Assembly: GCF_016862175.1 (NCBI RefSeq)
Contig: NZ_BOML01000064.1
Coordinates: forward strand, 1 to 64,000
DNA from: Paractinoplanes durhamensis
GTDB lineage: Bacteria; Actinomycetota; Actinomycetes; Mycobacteriales; Micromonosporaceae
Direction: 5' to 3'
Length of the DNA stretch: 64,000 bases
Position numbers and translations under genes: made by a program. How positions within the stretch are numbered: the first letter of the stretch is position 1; the number at the start of each line of letters is the position of its first letter. The notes below the pieces were generated by a model. It was not told the origin of the DNA, made no database searches, and saw only the letters and a program-made list of their open reading frames with translations. Below are positions 41,312-49,720 of this stretch, piece by piece.

Positions 41312-43021
41312 TCAGGGATTCATCTCGTACGCGCCGACGAGCGCGACCACCTGCTGCCACACCTCGGCCGTCCGGGCCGGGTCGGCGACCGGCCGGCGGA
41401 CGTAGGAAAGAGCCCAGGCGGCCTGGTCGTCGGTGGTGGCGGTCTTGCCGTGCAGGTCGGTCGCGTACTCGGAGAAGTCCCGCACCAGCACCGCGAAGAT
41501 CTCGTCGAGCAGGCCCTTTCCAAGGGTGGTCCGGTCGGCCTGCTCCAGGATCAGCTGGCCGTAGACGACCAGCGCGAACAACTGCCCGACGGCGAGCAGG
41601 AAGTCGAGGTCCTTCTGCTGCTCCTCGGTCGGCGCGTGCGTGCGCAGCAGCTCGCACAGCCCGTCGGCCTGCTCCCGGAAGCGGGCCACGTTGGGCAGCT
41701 CGGCGTGCGCGTCGTAGGCGATCCGCCAGTCATGGAAGCGGATCGCGCCGAGCCCCCGGGTCGGGCCCTGCCGGAACAGGAACTCGTCGTCGGCATCGTC
41801 GTGCCGGGTCGGCACCTCGGCGTACGCCATCGGATTAAAAAGGTAATGGGGCATGAACTTGAGGATCAGCGCGAGGTTGACGTGCACCGTGCCCTCGAGC
41901 TTCGGCAGGCCGCGGATGTCCGTCGCCGCCTTGTCGAAATAGGTGTCCTTCTCGAAGCCCTTGGCCGCGATGACATCCCACATCAGGTCGATGACCCGCT
42001 CGCCCTCGGTGGTGACCTTCATCTTGGTCATCGGGTTGAAGAGCAGATAACGGCGGTCGTCGGGCCCGGCCGAACGGAAATAGTCCACGGCCCGATCACT
42101 GAAGAGCTTCATTGCCAACAGCCTTGTGTACGCGTCGGAAAGCTCCCGCCGCACATGCGCGAAGTCGGTGACCGGCTTGCCGTAGAGCACCCGCCGATGC
42201 GCGTGCGTGACCGCTTCGTACATGGCGTGCTCGCAGATCCCGATCGCCGCCGTGCACAGGTTGAACTTGCCGATGTTGACGGTGTTGAGCGCCGCATCGA
42301 ACGCGGCCTTGCCGGTGTGCAGAATGTCTTCCTCGCGCACCGGATAGTCGGTCAGCTCGAACGTGCTCACGTACATCTGCTTGTTCACGACGTTCTTGAT
42401 CAGCCGGTACGACGGGTGCCGGCTGTCGGCCGCGAAGAAGACATAGCCGTCCGCCCCCGGAACGTCGGCCCGCCGCCCGAACACCGACACCAGCCCCGCG
42501 ACGTTGCCGTTACCGATGTAGTACTTGGTGCCGCTCGCCGTGAAACCGCCGTCATCGGTCGGCGTGAGCACCATGTCGGTGGCGTAGATGTCGGCGCCGT
42601 GCCCGCGCTCGGACAGCGCGAACGCCATCACGTGCCCGTCGTCGAGCAGCCGGGCGGCGTGCGCGCGGGCCACCGGATTGGCGCTCTGCCAGACCGGCCC
42701 GAGCCCGAGCACGGTGACCTGCCAGGTATACCAATAGTCGAGTCCGTAGAAGCCGAGGATCTCGCTGAGCGCCGCGTTGCGCGCCGTGTCCCACCGCTTG
42801 TTCGCATTGCCGTCACCGTCGGCGGCCGGCGTCATGAACGTCGCGAACAGCCCCTCCTTCGCCGCGAAGTCGAGGAAGTCGGCATACCAGGCCCGATCGA
42901 TGTAGCTGGCCATGAGCGCCTGCTTGCCGCGAGTCTCGAAGAAGTCGACGGTCGCCCGCAGCAGCCGCCGCGATTCGGCGTCGAGATGCGTCGGGTCATA
43001 GGTGCGCGGATTGAGGATCAC
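41312..43021 (-). CDS. acyl-CoA dehydrogenase/oxidase-like flavoprotein
   Basis: The 569-residue protein is of acyl-CoA dehydrogenase fold but longer than the usual ~390. It has a middle-domain FAD motif (MAFALSERGHGADIYAT, GTKYYIGNGNVAG) and helical C-terminal bundle regions with long loops (TTEGERVIDLMWDVIAAKGFEKDTYFDKAATDIRG). Such long forms often act on very long or unusual acyl groups. The GTG start overlaps the PadR stop by 4 bp, so the two are co-transcribed and the PadR repressor likely controls this enzyme. Confidence 0.85.
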   Translation of the reverse strand: MILNPRTYDPTHLDAESRRLLRATVDFFETRGKQALMASYIDRAWYADFLDFAAKEGLFATFMTPAADGDGNANKRWDTARNAALSEILGFYGLDYWYTWQVTVLGLGPVWQSANPVARAHAARLLDDGHVMAFALSERGHGADIYATDMVLTPTDDGGFTASGTKYYIGNGNVAGLVSVFGRRADVPGADGYVFFAADSRHPSYRLIKNVVNKQMYVSTFELTDYPVREEDILHTGKAAFDAALNTVNIGKFNLCTAAIGICEHAMYEAVTHAHRRVLYGKPVTDFAHVRRELSDAYTRLLAMKLFSDRAVDYFRSAGPDDRRYLLFNPMTKMKVTTEGERVIDLMWDVIAAKGFEKDTYFDKAATDIRGLPKLEGTVHVNLALILKFMPHYLFNPMAYAEVPTRHDDADDEFLFRQGPTRGLGAIRFHDWRIAYDAHAELPNVARFREQADGLCELLRTHAPTEEQQKDLDFLLAVGQLFALVVYGQLILEQADRTTLGKGLLDEIFAVLVRDFSEYATDLHGKTATTDDQAAWALSYVRRPVADPARTAEVWQQVVALVGAYEMNP

Positions 43022-43569
43022 GGCAAACCTTTCAGAAGCGTTTCGAGTACGTCGTCGAGCCAGTCGAGCAGCATCCGCTCATAGGCGATCCCGCCGCGCA
43101 GGACGACGTGTTGAAGTTGCTGCCCGGTGTCTTCGGCGCGGCCGGCCGGAAAGTCGCGCTCCGCACCGGCGAGATAGCGGGCGAGGGTCTCTTCATGGGT
43201 GGCGCGATAACGGCGGACCTCATCGATGAGCCGGCCCCGGCCCGCAGCGTCGTCGAACGCGGCCCCTCTGATCTTGACCGCCAGATCGTGCCGGACCGCC
43301 TCGGGTTGCACCGGCGCCCGCAGCCACTCGGTGAGCACCGCACGCCCCGCGTCGGAGGCCCGGTAGGACCGCTTGTCCGGCCGCCCGTCCTGCCCGACAT
43401 CGAGCCCCGCGACCCAGCCGTCCGCTTCCATTCGCTTCAGCACGCGGTAGATCTGCTGGTGGGTGGCCGTCCAGAAGCGCCCGATGGAGCGCTCGAAGCG
43501 CCGGGCCAGCTCATAGCCCGACGCGGGCTGCTCGAGCAGCGAGACGAGGATCGCGTGCTCGAGCGCCAT
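43018..43569 (-). CDS. PadR-family transcriptional repressor
   Basis: The 183-residue protein has the PadR winged helix (EHAILVSLLEQPASGYELARRFERSIGRFWTATHQQIYRVLKRMEADGWV, RPDKRSYRASDAGR) and the C-terminal Vir_act_alpha-like dimerisation helices. ATG 43569 (MALEHA) is preferred; 43578 is possible. A perfect inverted repeat lies immediately upstream. The gene is translationally coupled to the acyl-CoA dehydrogenase. Confidence 0.9.
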   Translation of the reverse strand: MALEHAILVSLLEQPASGYELARRFERSIGRFWTATHQQIYRVLKRMEADGWVAGLDVGQDGRPDKRSYRASDAGRAVLTEWLRAPVQPEAVRHDLAVKIRGAAFDDAAGRGRLIDEVRRYRATHEETLARYLAGAERDFPAGRAEDTGQQLQHVVLRGGIAYERMLLDWLDDVLETLLKGLP

Positions 43570-43580
43570 GCCACTCATCC

Positions 43581-43604
43581 TGCTATGCAATTCGTTGCAT
43601 AGCA
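43581..43604. promoter_or_regulatory. perfect PadR-type operator
   Basis: TGCTATGCAA at 43581-43590 is followed by TTCG and the exact complement TTGCATAGCA at 43595-43604. PadR repressors bind such ATGCAA/TTGCAT dyads. It abuts the PadR start codon, consistent with autorepression. Confidence 0.8.
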
Positions 43605-43626
43605 AGGCTCGCTCTGTAAGCGGCTT

Positions 43627-46600
43627 TTATGCCGAGCCGGCCGAGGCCAGGTTCTGGATTGCGGTGGGGGAGAGGGCGCCCTGGTAGGCGCGGACCTCGT
43701 CGATGTCGCCTGGCCAGTTGTCGGTCGGGTGGTCGTCGTAGCGGGAGCGGCCGGCCACAAATGGGCCGGTGGCGTGGTAGACGCCGTTCGGGGCTGTTCC
43801 GGTGCCGGCCTCGGTGCCGTTCACGTAGAGCTTCACGGTGTGGTCGCGGGCGTTGTAGACGCCGGCCAGGTGGGTCCAGGTGTTCAAGGTGACCGCGGAG
43901 GCCGGGGACGCTGCCTGGCCGCCCGTCGGCAGTGGTACGTCGGCCTGGTTGGTGCTGAACGACCAGCAGGCGCAGTTCATGCCGTAGAAGAGGCCGAACG
44001 CGGCGCTGTGTATGCCCTCCTGGCTGACCGCGCTGTAGTTCCAGGCGTTGTTGGTCAGCTTCACCCACGCTGCCACCGTGAAGGACTGGTCGGTGCGCAG
44101 GACCGGGCCGGCCGTGGTTACCGCGCCGCCGCTGCCGTCGATGTGCACCGCCCAATCCGTGTGGCCGGCGCTTGTCCAGCTGGCACCGCTGTTGAGGGCG
44201 CCGTGGTGGTCGTAGGTGCTGACGTCGGTGGCCTTGGTGCCGGTTGCGTCGTCGAAGTTCCACTTCACCAGCGGGGTGGCGCCGCCCACCGTGGTGGCCT
44301 CCACCTCGGTCAGTGCGTGGTCCCAGACCCGCACGTCGGCGATGTCGCCGGCGAACCAGTCGCTGCCCCGGCCGATCCAGGTGGCACCCGCCGCGTCGTT
44401 GAACGGGGTCACCGTGTCGTCGATGCCGTCGGGGTTGCCGTCCACGTACAGGCGGAGCAGTTGCGACGCGGTGTCGTAGGTGGCCGTCAGGTGGGTCCAG
44501 ACGCCGATCTGCGGGCGGTCGCCCTCGTCGGAATACGCCGCCGCCCACTCGGGTGTGCCGGTGGGGGCGGCGGGCATCTTCGCCACCCAGAGGTTCGACG
44601 CCGCGTCGTAGCCGAGGGTCAGGGAGCCGAAGCCGGTGGTGGAGGTGCGGCTCAGGATGGTTCGGTCCGTCGACGTGTCGGACAGTCGCACCCACGCCGC
44701 GAAGGTGAAGCTGCGCGCCGTGTTCTGGGCCAGCGCCGCCTCGGCGTAGCTGGTGCTGCCGTCGAAGTGGCCGGACTTGGTGTCGCCGAAGTGGCCGGGG
44801 CCGTCGGTGACGTTGTGCAGGGTGGCGGGGTGCAGGGTCTGGTCGACGCCGGTACCGGCACCGTCGTCAGCGCCGGAGCCGTTGAGCTTCCACTGGGCGA
44901 TCGGGTCGCCCTTGATGTTGTTCGGGTTGCTGTCGTCGCCGGGGTAGCCGTCGGTGACCAGTGCCTGGTTCAGGTACTGCTGGGCCAGGTCCTGGTAGTA
45001 GGCGGCGTTGGGCTTGCCGCCGGTCAGGTCCTCGGCCTTGACCGTCTCGGCGGTGGCGTCGCCGCCGGTGGCGACGGCCGCGGCGAAGTCGATGGCGTCG
45101 TCGGCGCTGCCCAGCAGCGGGTAGTTCGCGTCGTTGATGGCCGCGTTGAGTTGCTTGCGGGCCGCCTCCTGGGCGGCGGTGTGCGCGCCGGCGAACGGCG
45201 GCACGGTGGCCACGTACACCTTGATCCGGCGGGCCGGGCCGGGCAGGTTGACCGCGTCGTTCATCGCGTCGTCGGGGCTGTAGGCGTGCAGCTGGCCGGC
45301 GAGTGCGATCAACCTGTCCCGGGTGGCCGAGGCGCACGCGTCGGCGGTGCCGGTGCAGGCGAGCAGGTCGTTGGTGCCGGCCGAGATCAGCGCTACCCGC
45401 ACGCCGGTCCGGGCCAGCACGTCGCGGTCGACCGGGCCGGTGGTGGTCGGCACCTGGGCCGTGCTGCTGCCCTGGCTCAGGATGCCGGCCGGAACGAGGA
45501 AGCCGGTCAGCTGGCTTCCGGCGTACGCCGTGGTCAGGTTGTCGCCGAGGCTGCCGGTTCCGGAGTCGACGGTGTGGTCGCCGTAGAGCACCACCGACCC
45601 GGCCGGTGCCGCGGCGGGGGTGCTGACGTCGACGCCGGCCACGAACGGGATGCCGATCGTGGTGGCGGTGAAGCCGGTGCCGGCCTGCGCGGTCGTGTGG
45701 TCGGCGCCGTCGGCGGCGCTGACGTAAACCGGCGTGCGGGCGTCCCGGTGCCCGGCCAGCGCCGCGGCCGTGCCGTGCACCTGAACGCTCACCAGGGCGG
45801 TGACCTGCTGCGGTGCGTCCAGGGTGACCGGGTCGCTGACCGCGTCGGCGCCGGCCGGGAGGGTTACCGCGGCGCTGCCGCCGAACGTCAGCCGGATCGG
45901 TGCCTCGACCGCGTCGGCTCCGCCGCCGCCGGGGTCGGCGATGGCGATCGAGGCGGCGTCGAAGGTCACCGGAGCGGTGCCCAGGCTGTTGGCGAGGTGT
46001 ACGCGGACCTTGCCGCCCGCCTCGTTGCCGATGCTGAGCTGCACCGGCACCCGGATCGTCTGGCCGTTGAGGGTGGCGTTGACATTCGCGGTCGTCTTGA
46101 TCGCACCGGTGTCCTGGGCGGTCGACCAGCTGCCGGTCCAGCGGGTGGCGCCGGTGGCCGAGAGCGGGCGGATACCGAGGCCGAGCAGGTGCATGGCCGG
46201 CACCCCGTCGATGACCCCGTTGGAGACCGTGGGCACGCTGATGGCCGCGACCGTCGCGCCGGGGCAGTTCAGCGGCACGCTGATCGCGAAGAGGCTGGCG
46301 GTGTTGTCCGCGTTCTGCATGACGGTGCGGTGGTTGCGGAACGGCATGGTCAGGATCGTGGTGCCGGCCGTTCCCTTCGCCCAGTCGGTGACCGAGCCGA
46401 TCGTGTAGTCCTCGGTCGGGCCGGTCCGGCAGGTGCCCGCCGCGTACGTGATCCGGCCGGTCGCCCCGGCCACCGCGCCCATCGTCGCGAAGCCCGCGAA
46501 GACCACCGCGTTGCCCTTGTTCACCGCGGTCGCCGGCACCGTGACCAGCTGGCCGGAGGCCAGCATGTTGTCGGCCTGGCCGTTGCCGTAGGCGTCCGGC

Positions 46601-49482
46601 AGCTTGATCGCCGCACCGTCGACGGTGACCGTCCGGCCGGGCGTCCAGCCGGCCGCCCGCAGGGTCGCCGAGTCCAGGCTCCAGCCGGAACCGTCCGCGT
46701 CGGCGGTGGTGAGGGTGCCCGCGGTGAAGGTGCTGATCCCGGTGTTGTTGAGGCAGCCGGCGGTGTCGTCGATCGCGCAGCCGAGGGTCGGCGCGAGCCG
46801 GATCACGTCGATGCCGGCCTGGTAGCCGGTCGACGACGAGTGCTTACCGACCAGGGTGAGGGTGAGCGAGTGCACGCCCTTGGCCAGGTTGCGGGGGAGC
46901 GTGCCGTTCATGACCAGGCCGACGTCGACATAGCGGGTGGCGGTCGGATTGCTCCAGGCCTCGAAGCCCGGCAGCAGGGTGGTGGCCCCGGCCGTGCCGG
47001 CGTCCAGGACCACCGAGTAGTTGCCGTAGTCGGCACCGGTGGTCAGGTTGGCGCCGATCTGCCAGAAGCCGGACCGCGGGAGGTTGAAGTAGAAGGTTGC
47101 TGCGTCCCCTTGGGCGACCTTGGTGGTCGTCCGGTTGGACAGCATCGCCTGGTAGCCGTTGGCGAAGAAGTACCCGGCTTGGCTGGGCTGGGCGATCAGC
47201 GAGCCGGTGGTGCTGGTGGTGGTCGCGGGCGGTACGACGGTGGTGGTGCCGTCGGTGTTGGTGGCGGTCCACCCACTGATCAGGTCGTTGCCGTACGCGT
47301 AGATCGGGTTGGTGGTGCCCGCGATGAACCTGTACGTCTGCTCGCCGGAGGTGGTGCCGGCGGTGTTGACCGTCTTGGCGAACAGGACATGTTTGTTCGA
47401 GCTGCGCGGGGCGAAGGCGACGGCGGTGCTGCCGTCGGTGACCACGGTGCCCGTACCGTTGCTGTTGTCAGCCTTGGCGTAGTAGACCGCGCCCGGCGTG
47501 ATCACCGTGCCGGGAGTCCAGGCGATGCCCTTGTTCTGGGCGTAGTTGAAGTTGGCCAGGTCGCCGTCGAGCGAGAACAGGTAGCCGACGACGCCGTAGT
47601 TCTTGCCCTGGCGGTCGGGCAGGGTCAGCGTGAAGGTGCCCACGGTGTCGTAGGCGGCGCCGATGATCTCGCCCGGCGGGAACTGGGTCGAGGCGATCAG
47701 CGGCTGTGGTGGCGCGCTCGTGTTGACGATGAAGCCCTGGTTGGCCGTCCACAGTCCGTCGCCCGGTCCGGCCCAGAAGCCGGAGGCGTTCTGCGCGGTG
47801 GCCTTCCAGCCGTACTGGCCGTCCTCCAGGGTCGGCGTGGTCCAGTCGCCGCCGTACTGGCTGTAGCCGCTGAAGCCCTGGGTGAGCAGCGCCCACGTGG
47901 TCCCGGTCTTCTTGTAGAGCGAGTAGAGGATGCGGACGTTCTCCAGCGGTTTGCCGTTGGGGCCGAGCTCGGCGGCACGGGCGGACAGCGTCGGCGTCTT
48001 CGACGTGGTGTAGAACGTGCCCTGGTCGGCCACCGCGGGGGAGATCTTCGGCGTGCCGGTGCCGTTCAGCAGCTTGGGCCGGAAGTTGTAGGTGACCGAC
48101 AGGGTGGCACCGCCACCGAAGCCGAGCTGCTTCCAGCTGAGTTTGTCGTTCTCGTTCTGGGCCTGGACCATCATGTTCGCGAGGTTCCACTTGCCGTTCG
48201 CGGCCCGCTGGATCCAGCTGGTGACGTCGAAGTTCAGCGAGGCCGGGCTGGTGCGCTCGGTCGACTTGCCGCAGTCGATGCGCCCGCCGTTGGCCGTGGA
48301 CAGGGCGCTGACCGTCGGCTGCTTGCCCCAGTTGAGGCCGGCGTCGTTCCAGCCGGCGACCGGGCCGGCGCCATAGACGGCCGCCGTGGTGCTGGAGCAG
48401 GAGGCGGCCCAGCGCTCGACCACGTAGAGGCGGGCCGCGGTGACCACGGCGCCGTGCAGGCCGGACGTGTTCATCGAGTAGTAGGTGCGGGCCTTCTCGC
48501 CGGCGCCGCCCGGCCAGTCGTCGAGGCCGATCCGGGCGCTGTACGAGCCGCTGGTCGAGGTCGAGTTGTAGACGTTCCAGCCGTTGCTGGAGATCCGGGC
48601 CCAGTTCAGCTGGCTGGGGTTGCCGGACCAGACCGGGTCGACGAAGACCGGGTACTTGGTGGTCTTCGCGGTCAGCAGCGACCGGTCGAGGCTGAGGTGC
48701 TGCTTCCCCGCGCGTACCCCCACTTTGATCTTCGCGACGTGAGCACCCACCCGGTCCGCCGCCGGCTTCTCGAGGGGTGAAGAAGCCGAGGCTGCCGGGG
48801 TGCTGTCCCACATCAGCGACGTGTCGGTGCGGAACACGGTGCGGCCGGTCTTGACGTCGGTCGCCTCGGCGCCGCCGTTGGCCGTGTCGGCGATCCGCAC
48901 CTGGGTGCCGGTGACGCCGAGGTCGAGCTCCTGCAGGGCTGGATTGGCCGCGGCCTGCGCGTTCTTGACGACCAGGATCGACGAGTAGCCGGTCGGGTTC
49001 GCGGTCACCTTCAGGTCGACGTCGGGCAGGACGCCCGGGTAGGTGGCGGTGCTGCCGCTGATGGTGGGCTTGGGCAGCTTGGTGGGCCAGGTGAAGGCGA
49101 GCGCGTTGGCGCCGTCGGTGAGCCGGACCAGGTCGGTGCCGCCGCGGCCGCCGAGGGTCAGCCTGGTGACCGTGGCCCGGGGTGCGAGGTCGCCGTTCGC
49201 CTTCTTCACCAGGGTGGTGTCGACCGGCACCCAGGAGTTGCCCTGCCGGACCCGCTGCGGGCTGGAACTGGCGGTGAGCGTGAACGTGCCGTCCGGGTTG
49301 GCCGTCACCGTGGATGACTCGGTCGTCTCCGACGCGATCGTCACCGGCGTGCGGGTGTCCGCGGCCTTCTCGAGGTTGGTGGGTGGTGGTGCGGCCTGGG
49401 CCGCCGGTGCGGCGCCCAGAGCTGCGGTTACGGCCAGTGCGGTGGCAATGGCCAGATGACGGCGCGACGCGCGTGAAGACAT
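43627..49482 (-). CDS. giant secreted DNRLRE / inactive SGNH / double-LamG protein
   Basis: The 1951-residue protein has a signal peptide (MSSRASRRHLAIATALAVTAALGAAPAAQA), a DNRLRE-type region (~290-470, with RTYYSMNTSGL and TSWIQRAANGKWNLANMMVQAQN), Ig-like regions, and an SGNH-hydrolase-like domain at ~1165-1475. Two C-terminal LamG domains follow (GSTSYAEAALAQNTARSFTFAAWVRL, SFTVAAWVKLTNNAW). In the SGNH domain the catalytic serine motif is GDH and the DxxH block is absent, so it should be inactive. ATG 49482 is preceded by AAGGACT. It is divergent from the RHS gene and probably surface-displayed or secreted for glycan binding. Confidence 0.85.
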   Translation of the reverse strand: MSSRASRRHLAIATALAVTAALGAAPAAQAAPPPTNLEKAADTRTPVTIASETTESSTVTANPDGTFTLTASSSPQRVRQGNSWVPVDTTLVKKANGDLAPRATVTRLTLGGRGGTDLVRLTDGANALAFTWPTKLPKPTISGSTATYPGVLPDVDLKVTANPTGYSSILVVKNAQAAANPALQELDLGVTGTQVRIADTANGGAEATDVKTGRTVFRTDTSLMWDSTPAASASSPLEKPAADRVGAHVAKIKVGVRAGKQHLSLDRSLLTAKTTKYPVFVDPVWSGNPSQLNWARISSNGWNVYNSTSTSGSYSARIGLDDWPGGAGEKARTYYSMNTSGLHGAVVTAARLYVVERWAASCSSTTAAVYGAGPVAGWNDAGLNWGKQPTVSALSTANGGRIDCGKSTERTSPASLNFDVTSWIQRAANGKWNLANMMVQAQNENDKLSWKQLGFGGGATLSVTYNFRPKLLNGTGTPKISPAVADQGTFYTTSKTPTLSARAAELGPNGKPLENVRILYSLYKKTGTTWALLTQGFSGYSQYGGDWTTPTLEDGQYGWKATAQNASGFWAGPGDGLWTANQGFIVNTSAPPQPLIASTQFPPGEIIGAAYDTVGTFTLTLPDRQGKNYGVVGYLFSLDGDLANFNYAQNKGIAWTPGTVITPGAVYYAKADNSNGTGTVVTDGSTAVAFAPRSSNKHVLFAKTVNTAGTTSGEQTYRFIAGTTNPIYAYGNDLISGWTATNTDGTTTVVPPATTTSTTGSLIAQPSQAGYFFANGYQAMLSNRTTTKVAQGDAATFYFNLPRSGFWQIGANLTTGADYGNYSVVLDAGTAGATTLLPGFEAWSNPTATRYVDVGLVMNGTLPRNLAKGVHSLTLTLVGKHSSSTGYQAGIDVIRLAPTLGCAIDDTAGCLNNTGISTFTAGTLTTADADGSGWSLDSATLRAAGWTPGRTVTVDGAAIKLPDAYGNGQADNMLASGQLVTVPATAVNKGNAVVFAGFATMGAVAGATGRITYAAGTCRTGPTEDYTIGSVTDWAKGTAGTTILTMPFRNHRTVMQNADNTASLFAISVPLNCPGATVAAISVPTVSNGVIDGVPAMHLLGLGIRPLSATGATRWTGSWSTAQDTGAIKTTANVNATLNGQTIRVPVQLSIGNEAGGKVRVHLANSLGTAPVTFDAASIAIADPGGGGADAVEAPIRLTFGGSAAVTLPAGADAVSDPVTLDAPQQVTALVSVQVHGTAAALAGHRDARTPVYVSAADGADHTTAQAGTGFTATTIGIPFVAGVDVSTPAAAPAGSVVLYGDHTVDSGTGSLGDNLTTAYAGSQLTGFLVPAGILSQGSSTAQVPTTTGPVDRDVLARTGVRVALISAGTNDLLACTGTADACASATRDRLIALAGQLHAYSPDDAMNDAVNLPGPARRIKVYVATVPPFAGAHTAAQEAARKQLNAAINDANYPLLGSADDAIDFAAAVATGGDATAETVKAEDLTGGKPNAAYYQDLAQQYLNQALVTDGYPGDDSNPNNIKGDPIAQWKLNGSGADDGAGTGVDQTLHPATLHNVTDGPGHFGDTKSGHFDGSTSYAEAALAQNTARSFTFAAWVRLSDTSTDRTILSRTSTTGFGSLTLGYDAASNLWVAKMPAAPTGTPEWAAAYSDEGDRPQIGVWTHLTATYDTASQLLRLYVDGNPDGIDDTVTPFNDAAGATWIGRGSDWFAGDIADVRVWDHALTEVEATTVGGATPLVKWNFDDATGTKATDVSTYDHHGALNSGASWTSAGHTDWAVHIDGSGGAVTTAGPVLRTDQSFTVAAWVKLTNNAWNYSAVSQEGIHSAAFGLFYGMNCACWSFSTNQADVPLPTGGQAASPASAVTLNTWTHLAGVYNARDHTVKLYVNGTEAGTGTAPNGVYHATGPFVAGRSRYDDHPTDNWPGDIDEVRAYQGALSPTAIQNLASAGSA

Positions 49483-49587
49483 GGTGATGGAGTCCTTCCC
49501 CGTGAAACACATAGGCCCCGCGGCCATTCTGCTGTTCCGGATCAGGCCTGGCCACCCCGTGATCAAGGGATCGACAAGCAGCAACAA

Positions 49588-49626
49588 ATTTAGATACGTA
49601 ACTGTGACCTAGATCTATGTCTAAAT
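49588..49626. promoter_or_regulatory. AT-rich dyad in the LamG/RHS divergent region
   Basis: ATTTAGATA at 49588-49596 and TGTCTAAAT at 49618-49626 form an inverted repeat (8 of 9 paired) with CCTAGATC between them, in the only AT-rich segment of a 238-bp divergent intergenic region. It may co-regulate both giant genes. Confidence 0.45.
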
Positions 49627-49720
49627 AGGACCGACTCTCGCGAACACGTGTCGTAGCCTCCTCGTCACCGGTCGGATGATCCGATCCGGTGTCAGCCACC
49701 ACGGGGGAGGGCTGCGTTCC

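Noticed and set aside
43729-48780. 1683-codon forward open frame opposite the LamG giant
   Set aside because: Val/Gly/Ala/Arg-rich shadow of a real gene whose sense strand has a signal peptide and LamG/DNRLRE domains.
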